Part shown: positions 54,877-63,372 of the stretch, one piece after another
Numbering within the stretch: the first letter of the stretch is position 1
Layout of the letters: the number at the start of each line of letters is the position of its first letter
NCBI GenBank assembly: GCA_019912395.1
Contig: JAIOIH010000087.1
Coordinates: 1 to 64,000, forward strand
DNA length: 64,000 nt
Direction of reading: 5' to 3'
From: Flavobacteriales bacterium
GTDB lineage: Bacteria; Bacteroidota; Bacteroidia; Flavobacteriales_F; PHOS-HE28
Made by a program: the position numbers and the translations under genes
The notes under the pieces: model-generated
The model's database searches: none
What the model saw: the letters and a program-made list of their open reading frames with translations, nothing else
What the model was told of the DNA's origin: nothing

Positions 54877-55757
54877 GGCGTAGCTGCGTCGGTTGCCTGT
54901 TGCTGCTGCTCTTGATGGCCGGCTGCACGCGTTCACCGCTGCGCGGAGGGACCCGGATCGCCGATGATGTGTTCTGGCGATTGAACATGCTCGGTGATGG
55001 GGAGCGCACCCCCACGGACAGCGATAGTGTTTTCGTTCGTGTGCGGATGGCCAGGCCGGGCGCGGAACCCGGATCGATGTACAGCACTGAACGCTGGTAT
55101 GCCATGGGGGAAGGGAAGCGAACAAGTTTGTTCTTCGGACGGATGCGGCAAGGTGACAGCGCCACGGTGCTTCTTCGCTCCGCGTATGCACCTTGGGCCG
55201 AACTGGGGGCTACGGCACCACCATCGGTAAAGGACACTGGATGGGTGCAGATGGAGCTTTCTTTGCGGGAGGTCCGTTCCAGGGAGAAGTCCCGTGCGTT
55301 GGCGCGTGCGATCCTCATGGCCCGCAACCAAGGGGATGAGGACAGGATCCTTACCGATTTCCTCAGTTCATCGAAGTTGCCCTGGAAGAAGTCCATGGGT
55401 GTGTGGTACACCCTGGACACTACGGCGGGTACCGGCCCGAACATCCAGAGTGGCCAACTGGTCACCCTCACCTATACGGCGACCTTCCTGGACAATGGTG
55501 CCGTGTTCGACGAGCAGACAGCGAAGGATGGAGGCCTCACCTTCCGCCTGGGCGATCCCGGGCAGGTGATCAAGGGGCTGGAGATCGCCGCACACCTGCT
55601 GCCTGAAAGAGGAGGGGCAGGCCGGTTCATCATTCCCTCGGAATTGGCATTTGGGCCGTCAGGGTCCTCATCGGGCATCGTGCCACCTTGGACGCCGGTG
55701 CTTTATGAGATCCGAGTGCAACCGTCGATGCCCGATGAGGGTCAAGCTGCTCGTTGA
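54873..55757 (+). CDS. FKBP-type peptidyl-prolyl isomerase lipoprotein, two-domain
   Basis: A 294-residue predicted lipoprotein (MRRSCVGCLLLLLLMAGC; the lipobox is LMAGC with Cys18). An N-terminal FKBP-like half (about 30-135, MRQGDSATVLLRSAYAPW) lacks several active-site features; the C-terminal FKBP domain (about 180-285: LVTLTYTATFLDNGAVFDEQ, LLPERGGAGRFIIPSELAFG) looks complete. Likely folds exported proteins in the periplasm. Last gene of the nrnA transcript. Confidence 0.87.
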   Translation: MRRSCVGCLLLLLLMAGCTRSPLRGGTRIADDVFWRLNMLGDGERTPTDSDSVFVRVRMARPGAEPGSMYSTERWYAMGEGKRTSLFFGRMRQGDSATVLLRSAYAPWAELGATAPPSVKDTGWVQMELSLREVRSREKSRALARAILMARNQGDEDRILTDFLSSSKLPWKKSMGVWYTLDTTAGTGPNIQSGQLVTLTYTATFLDNGAVFDEQTAKDGGLTFRLGDPGQVIKGLEIAAHLLPERGGAGRFIIPSELAFGPSGSSSGIVPPWTPVLYEIRVQPSMPDEGQAAR

Positions 55758-55778
55758 TGGAGCACGGATCGGTCCAGC

Positions 55779-57164
55779 CTATTGCTTGATGATCCTCCGG
55801 GTAGCAATGCCCTTGTTCGTGGTGATCGATAGCACGTAAGCGCCGGTAGTGAGATCGCGCAGGTCTAACATCGACGTGGTGCCGGACAAGCCGACCTTTC
55901 CCACCAATCTTCCAGTGCTGGTGAAGATGGAGTACGCGAGAAGGCCAGTCTTGGAATCCACCTGTACCGCAGCATCGAACACGGTTGGGAACACCGAAAT
56001 ATCCACGGTCTGCACATCAAACTGCGAAAGGCCGGTTGCTATGCTGGCCAGTATTGGATAGCCATCGTTGATGGACGGCTCGATGGTCCAAGGGGCGGGA
56101 ACTTGCGCGGCGTTGAGCAGGTCCACCATGGCAGTGGTCTTCATTTCAGCCGTGGTCTTGCCCGTGATGTCCTGGGGCGTTTCGGGGCCGAGCCAGCCGC
56201 CGATGCCACTTGACAGTCCGGAGGTTTCCAGGTCCCAATATGAGTTGGTGATGTTCATTCCTCCTGCGGCACCGATGAACCCGCCGATCAGCTCGGCGCC
56301 CGTGGCGGTTCCCGTGGAGTAGCAGTTGGTTGCGACCAAGTTGCCGTCCGCCCCTCCGTACAAGCCTCCGGCCCTGCCGTTCACCACGGTGACATCGGCG
56401 CGGGAATAGCAGTTGTTCAAGGTGTTGTCGCGGCCCGGGCCAAAGGCGAAGGTGCAATAACCGACAAGACCTCCGGCGAGAAATTGGGCGCTCACCGTTC
56501 CGGCGGACCAGCATTCAGTGATATTCGTGAGGTCCCAAGGGGAGCCGACCAACCCTCCGATCTGGCTCTCGCCGGTAACGGATCCCGTGGAGGAACACCG
56601 GAGCATGGTGGAGTTGGTGAGCAAGCCGCCCACCAGGCCCCCAACGTTGTAGGATGTGGCCACGATGTCCACCCCGGTCGCATGGCAATCGGTCATGGTG
56701 CTGTTGGTGGCGAAGTTGCCGACGAGGGAACCTGCGGTATCCGAGGCGCGGATGTACACATTGTCGAGCCCGATGTTGCTGATGGTACTATTGATGCAAC
56801 TGCCGAACAGGCCGATCCAATCGCCACCGGGGATCACAATGAAAAGGTTGCTGATCACGTGGCCGTTCCCGTTAACGCTTCCTGAGAAGGGAAGGGTGTA
56901 GTCCGGGCCGATCGGCGTCCACAAATGGGCGCCAAGGTCCAGATCGTTTTGAATGTTGATGGTCTTTCCGGCAAAGTCATTTCCCCCGGCCACGAGAACG
57001 GAAAGGCCAGCAAGATCCTCGGAGGAGCTGATGGAGAATTCACTGTCCGTGGCGTTGTACCATGCCGTGGATGCATTGGCGGACCACTGGGTAGTGGGTT
57101 GGGTGAAGGCGGAGCCGGCAAAAAGCAAAAGAGAAGTTGAAAGCAGGGTAGTCTTAAGGGTCAT
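55779..57164 (-). CDS. T9SS cargo protein with GLUG repeats
   Basis: A 461-residue exported protein: signal peptide (MTLKTTLLSTSLLLFAGSAF), a run of GLUG-type repeats (about 95-320: NIGLDNVYIRASDTAGSLVG, SYNVGGLVGGLLTNS, ESQIGGLVG, GRAGGLYGGADG), a short SYWDLETS segment typical of the end of such repeats, and a T9SS domain (about 385-461, VFPTVFDAAVQ, GAYVLSI). GLUG proteins are usually adhesin-like beta structures. Convergent with the FKBP operon and 97 bp from the IS. Confidence 0.87.
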   Translation of the reverse strand: MTLKTTLLSTSLLLFAGSAFTQPTTQWSANASTAWYNATDSEFSISSSEDLAGLSVLVAGGNDFAGKTINIQNDLDLGAHLWTPIGPDYTLPFSGSVNGNGHVISNLFIVIPGGDWIGLFGSCINSTISNIGLDNVYIRASDTAGSLVGNFATNSTMTDCHATGVDIVATSYNVGGLVGGLLTNSTMLRCSSTGSVTGESQIGGLVGSPWDLTNITECWSAGTVSAQFLAGGLVGYCTFAFGPGRDNTLNNCYSRADVTVVNGRAGGLYGGADGNLVATNCYSTGTATGAELIGGFIGAAGGMNITNSYWDLETSGLSSGIGGWLGPETPQDITGKTTAEMKTTAMVDLLNAAQVPAPWTIEPSINDGYPILASIATGLSQFDVQTVDISVFPTVFDAAVQVDSKTGLLAYSIFTSTGRLVGKVGLSGTTSMLDLRDLTTGAYVLSITTNKGIATRRIIKQ

Positions 57165-57260
57165 GATCCGGAAATTTGAATGGAATTACGCGGTGCGCGC
57201 CAAAGGTATCCGGCAGGCGAGGGCATCGTGGGCCATATCAGCTGTATGTCACGAATAATA

Positions 57261-57271
57261 CCATTTGGAAT
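57261..57271 (+). repeat. IS left terminal inverted repeat
   Basis: CCATTTGGAAT; similarity to the other end continues imperfectly inward. It overlaps the first base of the transposase stop codon. Confidence 0.9.
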
Positions 57272-57828
57272 TAAAGGATCGTCCAATAGTGTTTGGCGGT
57301 CAAGAAGTAGTCAAACCCGCAGATTGAGCAGACGGATGACCGTCCGAGGTTCTTTACTTGCTGTTCGATGAAGTCGCTGACCTGCTCGAGGGATTCGAAG
57401 ACTTTGTTGGAAAAGGCTCGTTTGAAGCGCCACCAGATCTTTTCGGCCGGATTGAGTTCGGGGGAATACGGCGGCATGAACAGTGGACGTATGTTGTCCG
57501 GCCAGCGCAAACACTTGGCCTTGTGGAAGGCTCCGTTGTCCATGAGCATGATCTTTAGTTCATCAGGTTGTTGTGCAGCAAAGTGATCGAGGAAGATCTG
57601 GAAGGTAGCGGCTGAACAATGGGGCAGCTCCAAATGGAAGTGATCACCCGTGACGGGGGAGTATGCCCCGAAGAGCCAAGTGGACTGGAATACCTGTTGG
57701 AAGGGACATACCGGCTTGATCCCCTTGGCCGTGACCCCCTTACCAGCGCGGGTGAAGAGACCGAAGCGGCTCTCGTCTTGGCAATACAGGTTCACACTGG
57801 AACAGCCCGGTGGAGGGTGTGTGATCAA
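57271..57828 (-). CDS. IS630 transposase, DDE catalytic part (orfB)
   Basis: About 185 residues from a weak TTG (57826-57828), better seen as the -1 product of orfA. The catalytic acidic residues of the IS630/Tc1 DDE fold are visible: YCQDESRFGL, IMLMDNGAFHKA and YSPELNPAEKIW. Reading -1 at the A7 run joins ...FKKNFERLCSELITHPPPG... directly into this frame, giving one ~360-residue transposase. Confidence 0.9.
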   Translation of the reverse strand: MITHPPPGCSSVNLYCQDESRFGLFTRAGKGVTAKGIKPVCPFQQVFQSTWLFGAYSPVTGDHFHLELPHCSAATFQIFLDHFAAQQPDELKIMLMDNGAFHKAKCLRWPDNIRPLFMPPYSPELNPAEKIWWRFKRAFSNKVFESLEQVSDFIEQQVKNLGRSSVCSICGFDYFLTAKHYWTIL

Positions 57829-58379
57829 CTCGGAACAAAGTCGCTCGAAGTTTTTTTAAAAGCCGCCACCGCCTCCGGATCCTTTTTCACGTGTGACTTA
57901 CGAGCCACTTTGCACCGGGCTCCAAAATTGCGCTTGACGAACTTGTTCATCGTGAAGTAATTGACCTCCTCATTGAACTGTTCATTGAACCATGTTACCA
58001 ATTCGGTGAAGCCCCGCAACCCGTTGCCCGGTTCGTGCAACTTCACGCGTAAGGCCTCCTGTTGATGGGGTTTGATAACACTGGGCCGGTTCCCTTTCCA
58101 GTTATGCGAAAGCAACCCGGCCAACCCGCCTTGGATGTATGCGTTGCGCCAACTCACAGCGCTGCCCGGGTCTACGCCGAGGGCTTTGGCCACAGCATGT
58201 TTGGAGATGCCCTCGAGTTCATGCTCCTTGTAGAAGATCAACACCTGGATGCGACTACGCATCGTCTCGGTCTTAACGCGCCGGAGTTCTCGGCGCAAAG
58301 TCCCGATGTCTTCTTTGATCGTGAATCGTTTGGGATGGGCCATCGTGCTGTGCGTTTTCCCCACAAGGATCCAAAACAC
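57825..58379 (-). CDS. IS630 transposase, DNA-binding part (orfA)
   Basis: A 184-residue N-terminal part with helix-turn-helix segments (GISKHAVAKALGVDPGSAVS; RGFTELVTWFNEQFNEEVNY). The run of seven A at 57851-57857 (complement), read as AAA AAA AC, precedes the in-frame stop and is a typical -1 slippery site. Unshifted translation ends KKTSSDFVPS. Confidence 0.9.
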   Translation of the reverse strand: MFWILVGKTHSTMAHPKRFTIKEDIGTLRRELRRVKTETMRSRIQVLIFYKEHELEGISKHAVAKALGVDPGSAVSWRNAYIQGGLAGLLSHNWKGNRPSVIKPHQQEALRVKLHEPGNGLRGFTELVTWFNEQFNEEVNYFTMNKFVKRNFGARCKVARKSHVKKDPEAVAAFKKTSSDFVPS

Positions 58380-58434
58380 AGATCACAAGATCAAGACCCT
58401 GCGCAAAATGATATCAACATTGGACGGTATTTAT

Positions 58435-58445
58435 ATTCCAAATGG
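58435..58445 (-). repeat. IS right terminal inverted repeat
   Basis: ATTCCAAATGG, exact reverse complement of 57261-57271. Confidence 0.9.
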
Positions 58446-58526
58446 TATAACGCGGCCTACCTCGGCACAGGATAGGATTCTTATTCCCTCCGGATCACGC
58501 GGACGAGTGGGCGATGTGCTAATTTT

Positions 58527-59021
58527 TCAATCCGCGTCCGGCACGGCCCCCGGCGGATTGAACAAGCCCCAATCATCCCAGAAGTAGTCGGAGTCCTTGA
58601 AGGTGGCCACCCATTCGGCGAACAAGGGCCGGAACTCTTCCACGGCCTTGCGCAGCAAGTTGAAGTGGTCTTCCTCCAGATGCCCGGCGATCTCCAGGCC
58701 GCGCAGGCAGGTCACCAGCTCCCGGCAGGCCCTGCGCACCAAGCAGGCGTACTCCATCTGCAGGTCGTACATGTTCATGGATTGGGCACCGGAGAGCTTC
58801 ACCACGATGGTGCGGGCCAAGTCGATCATGTCCCGCTTCGTACCCTCCAACAGCGCGGTCTCGTACTCCGCGTTTTCGGGGTCTCCCCGATCGACCTCGG
58901 GAGCATCGGGCGCTGCTTCCACGATCGCCATGGCCAGTTCCATGATTTCCTCTGCCTTTTTGTAAAGCGGCGTATTCCGGAGGTTGTGCCGTTCTTCGAA
59001 ATCGTCGTCATCGTCGAACAT
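58527..59021 (-). CDS. Acidic protein of unknown function
   Basis: A 164-residue, mostly helical cytoplasmic protein with a strikingly acidic start (MFDDDDDFEERHN). Segments such as EEIMELAMAIVEAAP and EYACLVRRACRELVTCLRGLE suggest a helical bundle; the C-terminus holds DSDYFWDDWGLFNPPG. No family I can name; similar small proteins occur in Bacteroidota. Base composition is like the core genome, unlike the adjoining restriction genes. Confidence 0.72.
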   Translation of the reverse strand: MFDDDDDFEERHNLRNTPLYKKAEEIMELAMAIVEAAPDAPEVDRGDPENAEYETALLEGTKRDMIDLARTIVVKLSGAQSMNMYDLQMEYACLVRRACRELVTCLRGLEIAGHLEEDHFNLLRKAVEEFRPLFAEWVATFKDSDYFWDDWGLFNPPGAVPDAD

Positions 59022-59116
59022 TGCATCGAAATTTACAGGATAGGCAGGCTCGTTCTGTCTTTCACCTTATCGAAGGGATTGCGCTTCGAATTTTGAAGTG
59101 AAAGCCGAAAGTAGTC

Positions 59117-60070
59117 CTATTCAACGATCTCGATGCGGGTGTCGATCTCCACGGCTACCGCGTCGTGCATGTTCAAGCCAGCATCATGCTCAACGATCGC
59201 TTCAGCCACGAGGCGCGCAAGATTCACCGGAACGGCATTGCCGATCAATTGCTCCAAATTCGTCTTGCTTGGAACAGGCCAACGGAATGCAGCGGGAAAA
59301 GTTTGGATCTGGGCGCGTTCACTCGTGGTCAAGGGCCTTACTTGAGTAAGGTCATTCGTTGCATCAACCGGGTGGAACTTGTATTTCGGTGGAATGGGCC
59401 TGTTCACACCTCGGATCGTTGCGCTCGGTTCGTCGATGCTGTAAATACCACGACGTGCATAACTACGGGCATGGCGGTAGTAGAACTCCGTCCCCAATCG
59501 GGTTCCAAAGTGATCCCGGACGGTCATCTCCTTTTTGGCCAACTTGGATAGGATGCCAGGTTCCAAAAAGCCATCGCGTTCTCCCATGCAGCCGATGAGG
59601 AACACGCGTTTACGCCGCTGTGGAACACCGCAAAGACTGGCGTTCAGAATTACTTCCGTTAAGCCATATCCCGCTTTTCCGAAGCGTTTCTTCACGTCGT
59701 TGAAGATCGCCGTGTTCTGGATGCGGGTCACGTTCTCCATTAGGAACCAAGTGGGCTGAACTGTGCAAACGATGGAGCAATAATCCGTCGTAAGGTCCGC
59801 GCGATCGCCTTTGTCCTTTCGGTGCCCTGCGCTGGAAAAGTCCTGGCAGGGTGGGCCGCCCGCGATCAAGTCCGGCGCGTATCCACTTATCAGTTCAGTA
59901 GCCTTTTCCACATCGCTCAAGTCGACTTGGTGCAGATCATGGTCGAAGTTCGCATTGTAAACGTTGCAAGCGTCCTTCCATAGCTCAAAAGCGGCCGTCA
60001 CCTCGATGCCTCCACGAGAAAGGCCCAGGCTTAGTCCGCCACAACCGGCGAAAAGATCAACAGCTACCAT
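59117..60070 (-). CDS. DNA (cytosine-5-)-methyltransferase, type II
   Basis: A 317-residue C5-cytosine methyltransferase. Motif I DLFAGCGGLS begins at residue 5; motif IV GGPPCQDFS holds the catalytic Cys75; motif VI MENV, motif VIII QRRKRVF and motif X IGNAVPVNLA are all present. It should protect host DNA from the endonuclease encoded immediately upstream: the endonuclease stop (60071-60073) abuts this ATG (60068-60070) with no spacer. Base composition is visibly A+T richer than the neighbours, suggesting transfer. Confidence 0.95.
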   Translation of the reverse strand: MVAVDLFAGCGGLSLGLSRGGIEVTAAFELWKDACNVYNANFDHDLHQVDLSDVEKATELISGYAPDLIAGGPPCQDFSSAGHRKDKGDRADLTTDYCSIVCTVQPTWFLMENVTRIQNTAIFNDVKKRFGKAGYGLTEVILNASLCGVPQRRKRVFLIGCMGERDGFLEPGILSKLAKKEMTVRDHFGTRLGTEFYYRHARSYARRGIYSIDEPSATIRGVNRPIPPKYKFHPVDATNDLTQVRPLTTSERAQIQTFPAAFRWPVPSKTNLEQLIGNAVPVNLARLVAEAIVEHDAGLNMHDAVAVEIDTRIEIVE

Positions 60071-61150
60071 CTACACGAAAAGTTCAGGCGAACTTACAAT
60101 TAGCGCATCGAGCCTACGCTCTGGTGACAGAAGATTTTGTCCACCACCGAGAATGATGTTCTTGAGTTCGTGTTTGGAAATCCTTGGCGTCGTCAACTCC
60201 TTGCACGCCATCAGCGCATTGGTCTTACGTCCGGGGATTGAGAAGGCCTTGTCGTTTTTCATGGTGTACGACAACTTGTTGAAAATGTCCACCGGGTCGA
60301 AACTGCCATTGCGGGCAAATTCGTTCAACATGAAAAAAAGCTGGATCATTGCACGAGTGGGCCGATTGACGGCGATGGTGGGGTCCGCAGGAGAAGAGCG
60401 GGCATCGGGCATGAACAATTTGGTAAAGGCCATGTCCGACCATACGAAGACATCGAAACAGTTATCGGCTAGTATTCCGGTCTTTCCGTTGGTTTTCCAG
60501 ATAGGCTGGATCATGAATGGCTTTTGGCTCGGAACGTTCGCGAGAATCAAGTCGTTCAACCGCTTCGAGATCTCACCCAATTGAGGATTTACCTGCGCAG
60601 CCTCCACATAGTTTGCTGCATTACCAAATCCGTTCTTCCCGAAATACTTCTCCAATTTCCTATGCTCCCCTTTGTACGCCTTGGCCAAGCTGCATGCAAG
60701 GAAATGGATTGAAGGCATTCTGATCACCAGCTCACATCCCTGTTTTTCCGCTGACAACTTGTGTGTGCTTTCATCCGGCAACGTGGTCAGTTTGATCTCA
60801 TATCCAGAAATCACCTTCGCGGAATTGGTGTCCAACAACATGAGGTCCACCGTTGGAGGCTTCCCAATTGTGATGGGCTGGAATGGAGTGTAGGCGGATT
60901 CGAACGAGTAGTAAAGATCCGGATCAAGCGGGGATTTCCCGAAAAGTTCTTTAGCCGTGATCGCCTTCTTCACAACGTTCCCCTTTCCGTCCATCGTAAG
61001 ATAGACGCAAGGAAGACCCTTGCTATCCATGTAAGCTATCAAGGACGCTGGAAACGATGAATTGAACTTGTTCTTGCTCCAACTGTCCCGGGACGAAAAG
61101 TCCCTATTGGAGTTCTGCACGCCGAATAGAGATGGAGTGCTTTTGGCCAT
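60071..61150 (-). CDS. Type II restriction endonuclease, probably HindVP-like
   Basis: A 359-residue protein preceding the methyltransferase. The N-terminal pattern (NRDFSSRDSWSKNKFNSSFP, then ISGYEIKLTTLPDEST with an ExK-type catalytic core) is what I recall for HindVP-type enzymes, whose site is GRCGYC and whose partner is an m5C methyltransferase; a HaeII-type enzyme is the alternative. Composition is A+T richer than flanks. The gene order endonuclease then methyltransferase, with no controller gene visible, is notable. Confidence 0.7.
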   Translation of the reverse strand: MAKSTPSLFGVQNSNRDFSSRDSWSKNKFNSSFPASLIAYMDSKGLPCVYLTMDGKGNVVKKAITAKELFGKSPLDPDLYYSFESAYTPFQPITIGKPPTVDLMLLDTNSAKVISGYEIKLTTLPDESTHKLSAEKQGCELVIRMPSIHFLACSLAKAYKGEHRKLEKYFGKNGFGNAANYVEAAQVNPQLGEISKRLNDLILANVPSQKPFMIQPIWKTNGKTGILADNCFDVFVWSDMAFTKLFMPDARSSPADPTIAVNRPTRAMIQLFFMLNEFARNGSFDPVDIFNKLSYTMKNDKAFSIPGRKTNALMACKELTTPRISKHELKNIILGGGQNLLSPERRLDALIVSSPELFV

Positions 61151-61182
61151 TGATCAAGTGCTGTCTTTTTAGTGGCGTACGC

Positions 61183-62109
61183 TTAGTCCTTCACCTTCTC
61201 GAACACCATCCGGTAGTGCTCGAACACCTCGCGCTCGAACACCTGCAGGTTGGGCTGGATGCGGTAGCGGCGCACCCATTTGCGGAAGTCGCTGCTCGCG
61301 AGCTTCGGCAACAGCGTGGCGTATAGCATGTACTTCTCCAACTGGAATTTGTTGAACGCCTTGGTCCACCGGTCGATCGTCTCGATGTAGTCCAAGCGGC
61401 CGCTGTCGATGGAGACGAGCTTGAAGTGTGCCTTCGCCGGTTCGGTCATGCCCTCGCTTCCGTATGGCAGCCAGGAGCCGGGGAACACGTCGCACACCAG
61501 GTCCATCAGTTCCTCATTGCTGTAGTCGTGCTTCTTCTTGTACACGTTGGTCTCCCCGAACTTGATGTCCTCGAACTTCACCATGTTGGGGCCGAAGACC
61601 ATGGTCTGACAATAGAAACGGCCGCCCACCGGGAGCAGATCGCTGATCTGCTTGAAGTAGGTCTTGTAGATCTCCTCCTGCTTGCCGGCCTTGTATTCCT
61701 CCACAGAGCAGAGGTGCTCCGGGCTGCCCATGGCGGCCACAGCGTCGAACTTCCCAAAGGTCTCCGGCGTGATGTCCTTGGAATTCATCTGGTGGACGTT
61801 CAGCCCGTTCTTCTTGCACGCATCGGCCTGGCCTTGCGCGAGCACCACGCCGTACGCGTCGGCACCGTGCCGGTCCAAGTAATCCACGAAGGCGCCCCAG
61901 CCGCAGCCGATGTCCAGCACCTTGTCGCCCTTCTTGATGTGGAGGTTGTCCCAGATGAACTTGTGCTTCTTCTCCTGGGCCTGCTCCAGCGTCATGCTGA
62001 AGTCGCCGTCGAAGCGCGCACCGCTGTAGCCGCCTTTCTCTCCCAGGCTGAGCCGGAAGATCTTGTCCATGGTGGTGTAGTGCGCGTCGAGTTCTTTCTG
62101 ATCGGCCAT
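61183..62109 (-). CDS. Cyclopropane-fatty-acyl-phospholipid synthase-like methyltransferase
   Basis: A 308-residue SAM-dependent methyltransferase. SAM-binding motif VLDIGCGWGAFVDYLDRHG lies at about 63-82; GVVLAQGQADACKKNG and FDAVAAMGSPEHL follow. The body resembles CFA synthases but lacks their N-terminal extension, and the catalytic set is not fully recognisable, so a different lipid or small-molecule methyltransferase is possible. Separated from the efflux genes by 67 bp. Confidence 0.8.
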   Translation of the reverse strand: MADQKELDAHYTTMDKIFRLSLGEKGGYSGARFDGDFSMTLEQAQEKKHKFIWDNLHIKKGDKVLDIGCGWGAFVDYLDRHGADAYGVVLAQGQADACKKNGLNVHQMNSKDITPETFGKFDAVAAMGSPEHLCSVEEYKAGKQEEIYKTYFKQISDLLPVGGRFYCQTMVFGPNMVKFEDIKFGETNVYKKKHDYSNEELMDLVCDVFPGSWLPYGSEGMTEPAKAHFKLVSIDSGRLDYIETIDRWTKAFNKFQLEKYMLYATLLPKLASSDFRKWVRRYRIQPNLQVFEREVFEHYRMVFEKVKD

Positions 62110-62176
62110 CTGGTTGTATTTCGGGGGCTGAATGTAGGCTGGGCTGGTGGAACGCAGGCGCTAAGGCGCGGGGAGG

Positions 62177-63337
62177 TCAATGGTTGTGCTCTCCGGTCCC
62201 CTTGGTCAATTCGCTCAGCAGGTAGTACGCGCCCTTCACCACCACTTTCGCATCCGCCGCCAACGCCGTCAAGGGCACCACTTCGGTGTAGCCCAGTTCG
62301 CTGGCGCCGGTGCGCACGGCCAACTGCATGAACGTATTGGGTTCGTCCTCCACGAAAATGTAGTGTTCATCGCCGTTGCTGACGATCGCCTCGCTCGGTA
62401 GGCTCCACGCGGATGTGCTGTCGGTCATGATCAATGCCTCGATGTACATGCCCGGTAGGAGTTCTTCGCCGTTGTCATCCAGTTTCGCATGTACCAGCAC
62501 GGCCTGTTGATCGCTCTCGAAGGCCTTGTTCACCGCATACACCGTGGCCGTATGGCGACCGACCGGTTCGCCAGCGTGACCGAAGACGACCTTCTGGCCC
62601 GCTCGAACGCGCGCCACATCCCGCTCGAAGACGTTGAGGTCGATGTGCAGCCCGCTGTTGTCCACCACGGTGAAAAGCGGCTTGTTCGGCTCCGCGAATT
62701 GCCCCAAGGTCACTGCGATGTGTTGGAGATTCCCGGCGATCGGGGCGCGCACGGCGAAGGACGAACTGATGCTTTCCGGTGAGAGCCGCGACGGGTCCGT
62801 GCCGAATAGCCGAAGCTTCGCGGCCATGCCCGCCTGTTTCGCCAAGGCCACGGATTGATCCGCCTGGGCGCGTTCCAAGGTCTTCGTGGCGTTGATGCGC
62901 TCGTCATGCAGGTCCTGCTGACGCTTCAGGTCCGCGTTCAATGCGCGCAGGTTGGCACTGGTCTCCAAGTAATCCTGCTGCAGTTGCAGGAATTCCATGT
63001 TCTCCATGGTGGCCAGCACTTGCCCCTTGGTAACGGCCTGTCCTTCCTGCACGGGGATATCGCGCACCAGCCCGCCCACGAGCACGCTCACTTGCGCGCT
63101 CTTGTCCGGTGGAAGCACCAAGCGGCCATTGGCCTTCAGCGAAGTCGTCAGGCCGCGCTTTTCCATGGGGCCTGTTACCAACCCGATCGCGTTGACCTGC
63201 TCGGCGGTGAGGTGTACTTCAGCGCCGTGTGCAGCCGTTTCGTTCGCGTGGTCATCGGCGGCACCAGCAGGGTCAGCCGCACCGCATGCGGCGAGAAATA
63301 AAGTGGTGAGGAGAAGAGGAAGAAAGAGGTTTTTCAT
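62177..63337 (-). CDS. RND efflux periplasmic adaptor subunit (HlyD/CusB-like lipoprotein)
   Basis: A 386-residue membrane-fusion protein. It has a lipoprotein leader (MKNLFLPLLLTTLFLAAC, Cys18), a biotinyl-lipoyl half (VSVLVGGLVRDIPVQEGQAV), a helical hairpin (about 115-190), the second lipoyl half (FAVRAPIAGNLQHIAVTLGQ) and beta-barrel/membrane-proximal parts (VLVHAKLDDNGEELLPGMYI). Acts as periplasmic bridge of an RND efflux pump, perhaps for metals given the CusB-like form. Follows the TolC gene by 35 bp on the same strand. Confidence 0.9.
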   Translation of the reverse strand: MKNLFLPLLLTTLFLAACGAADPAGAADDHANETAAHGAEVHLTAEQVNAIGLVTGPMEKRGLTTSLKANGRLVLPPDKSAQVSVLVGGLVRDIPVQEGQAVTKGQVLATMENMEFLQLQQDYLETSANLRALNADLKRQQDLHDERINATKTLERAQADQSVALAKQAGMAAKLRLFGTDPSRLSPESISSSFAVRAPIAGNLQHIAVTLGQFAEPNKPLFTVVDNSGLHIDLNVFERDVARVRAGQKVVFGHAGEPVGRHTATVYAVNKAFESDQQAVLVHAKLDDNGEELLPGMYIEALIMTDSTSAWSLPSEAIVSNGDEHYIFVEDEPNTFMQLAVRTGASELGYTEVVPLTALAADAKVVVKGAYYLLSELTKGTGEHNH

Positions 63338-63372
63338 TTTGGTTCGGTGTTGGGGCGCGAGATCTCGCGTCC

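Larger units (their letters stand above)
57261..58445 (-). mobile_element. IS630-family insertion sequence
   Basis: A complete 1,185-bp element: 11-bp terminal inverted repeats, TA at both flanks (57259-57260 and 58446-58447) as expected for this family's target duplication, and two overlapping transposase frames joined by a probable -1 frameshift. It sits between the GLUG gene and the small acidic protein gene, interrupting neither. Confidence 0.93.
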
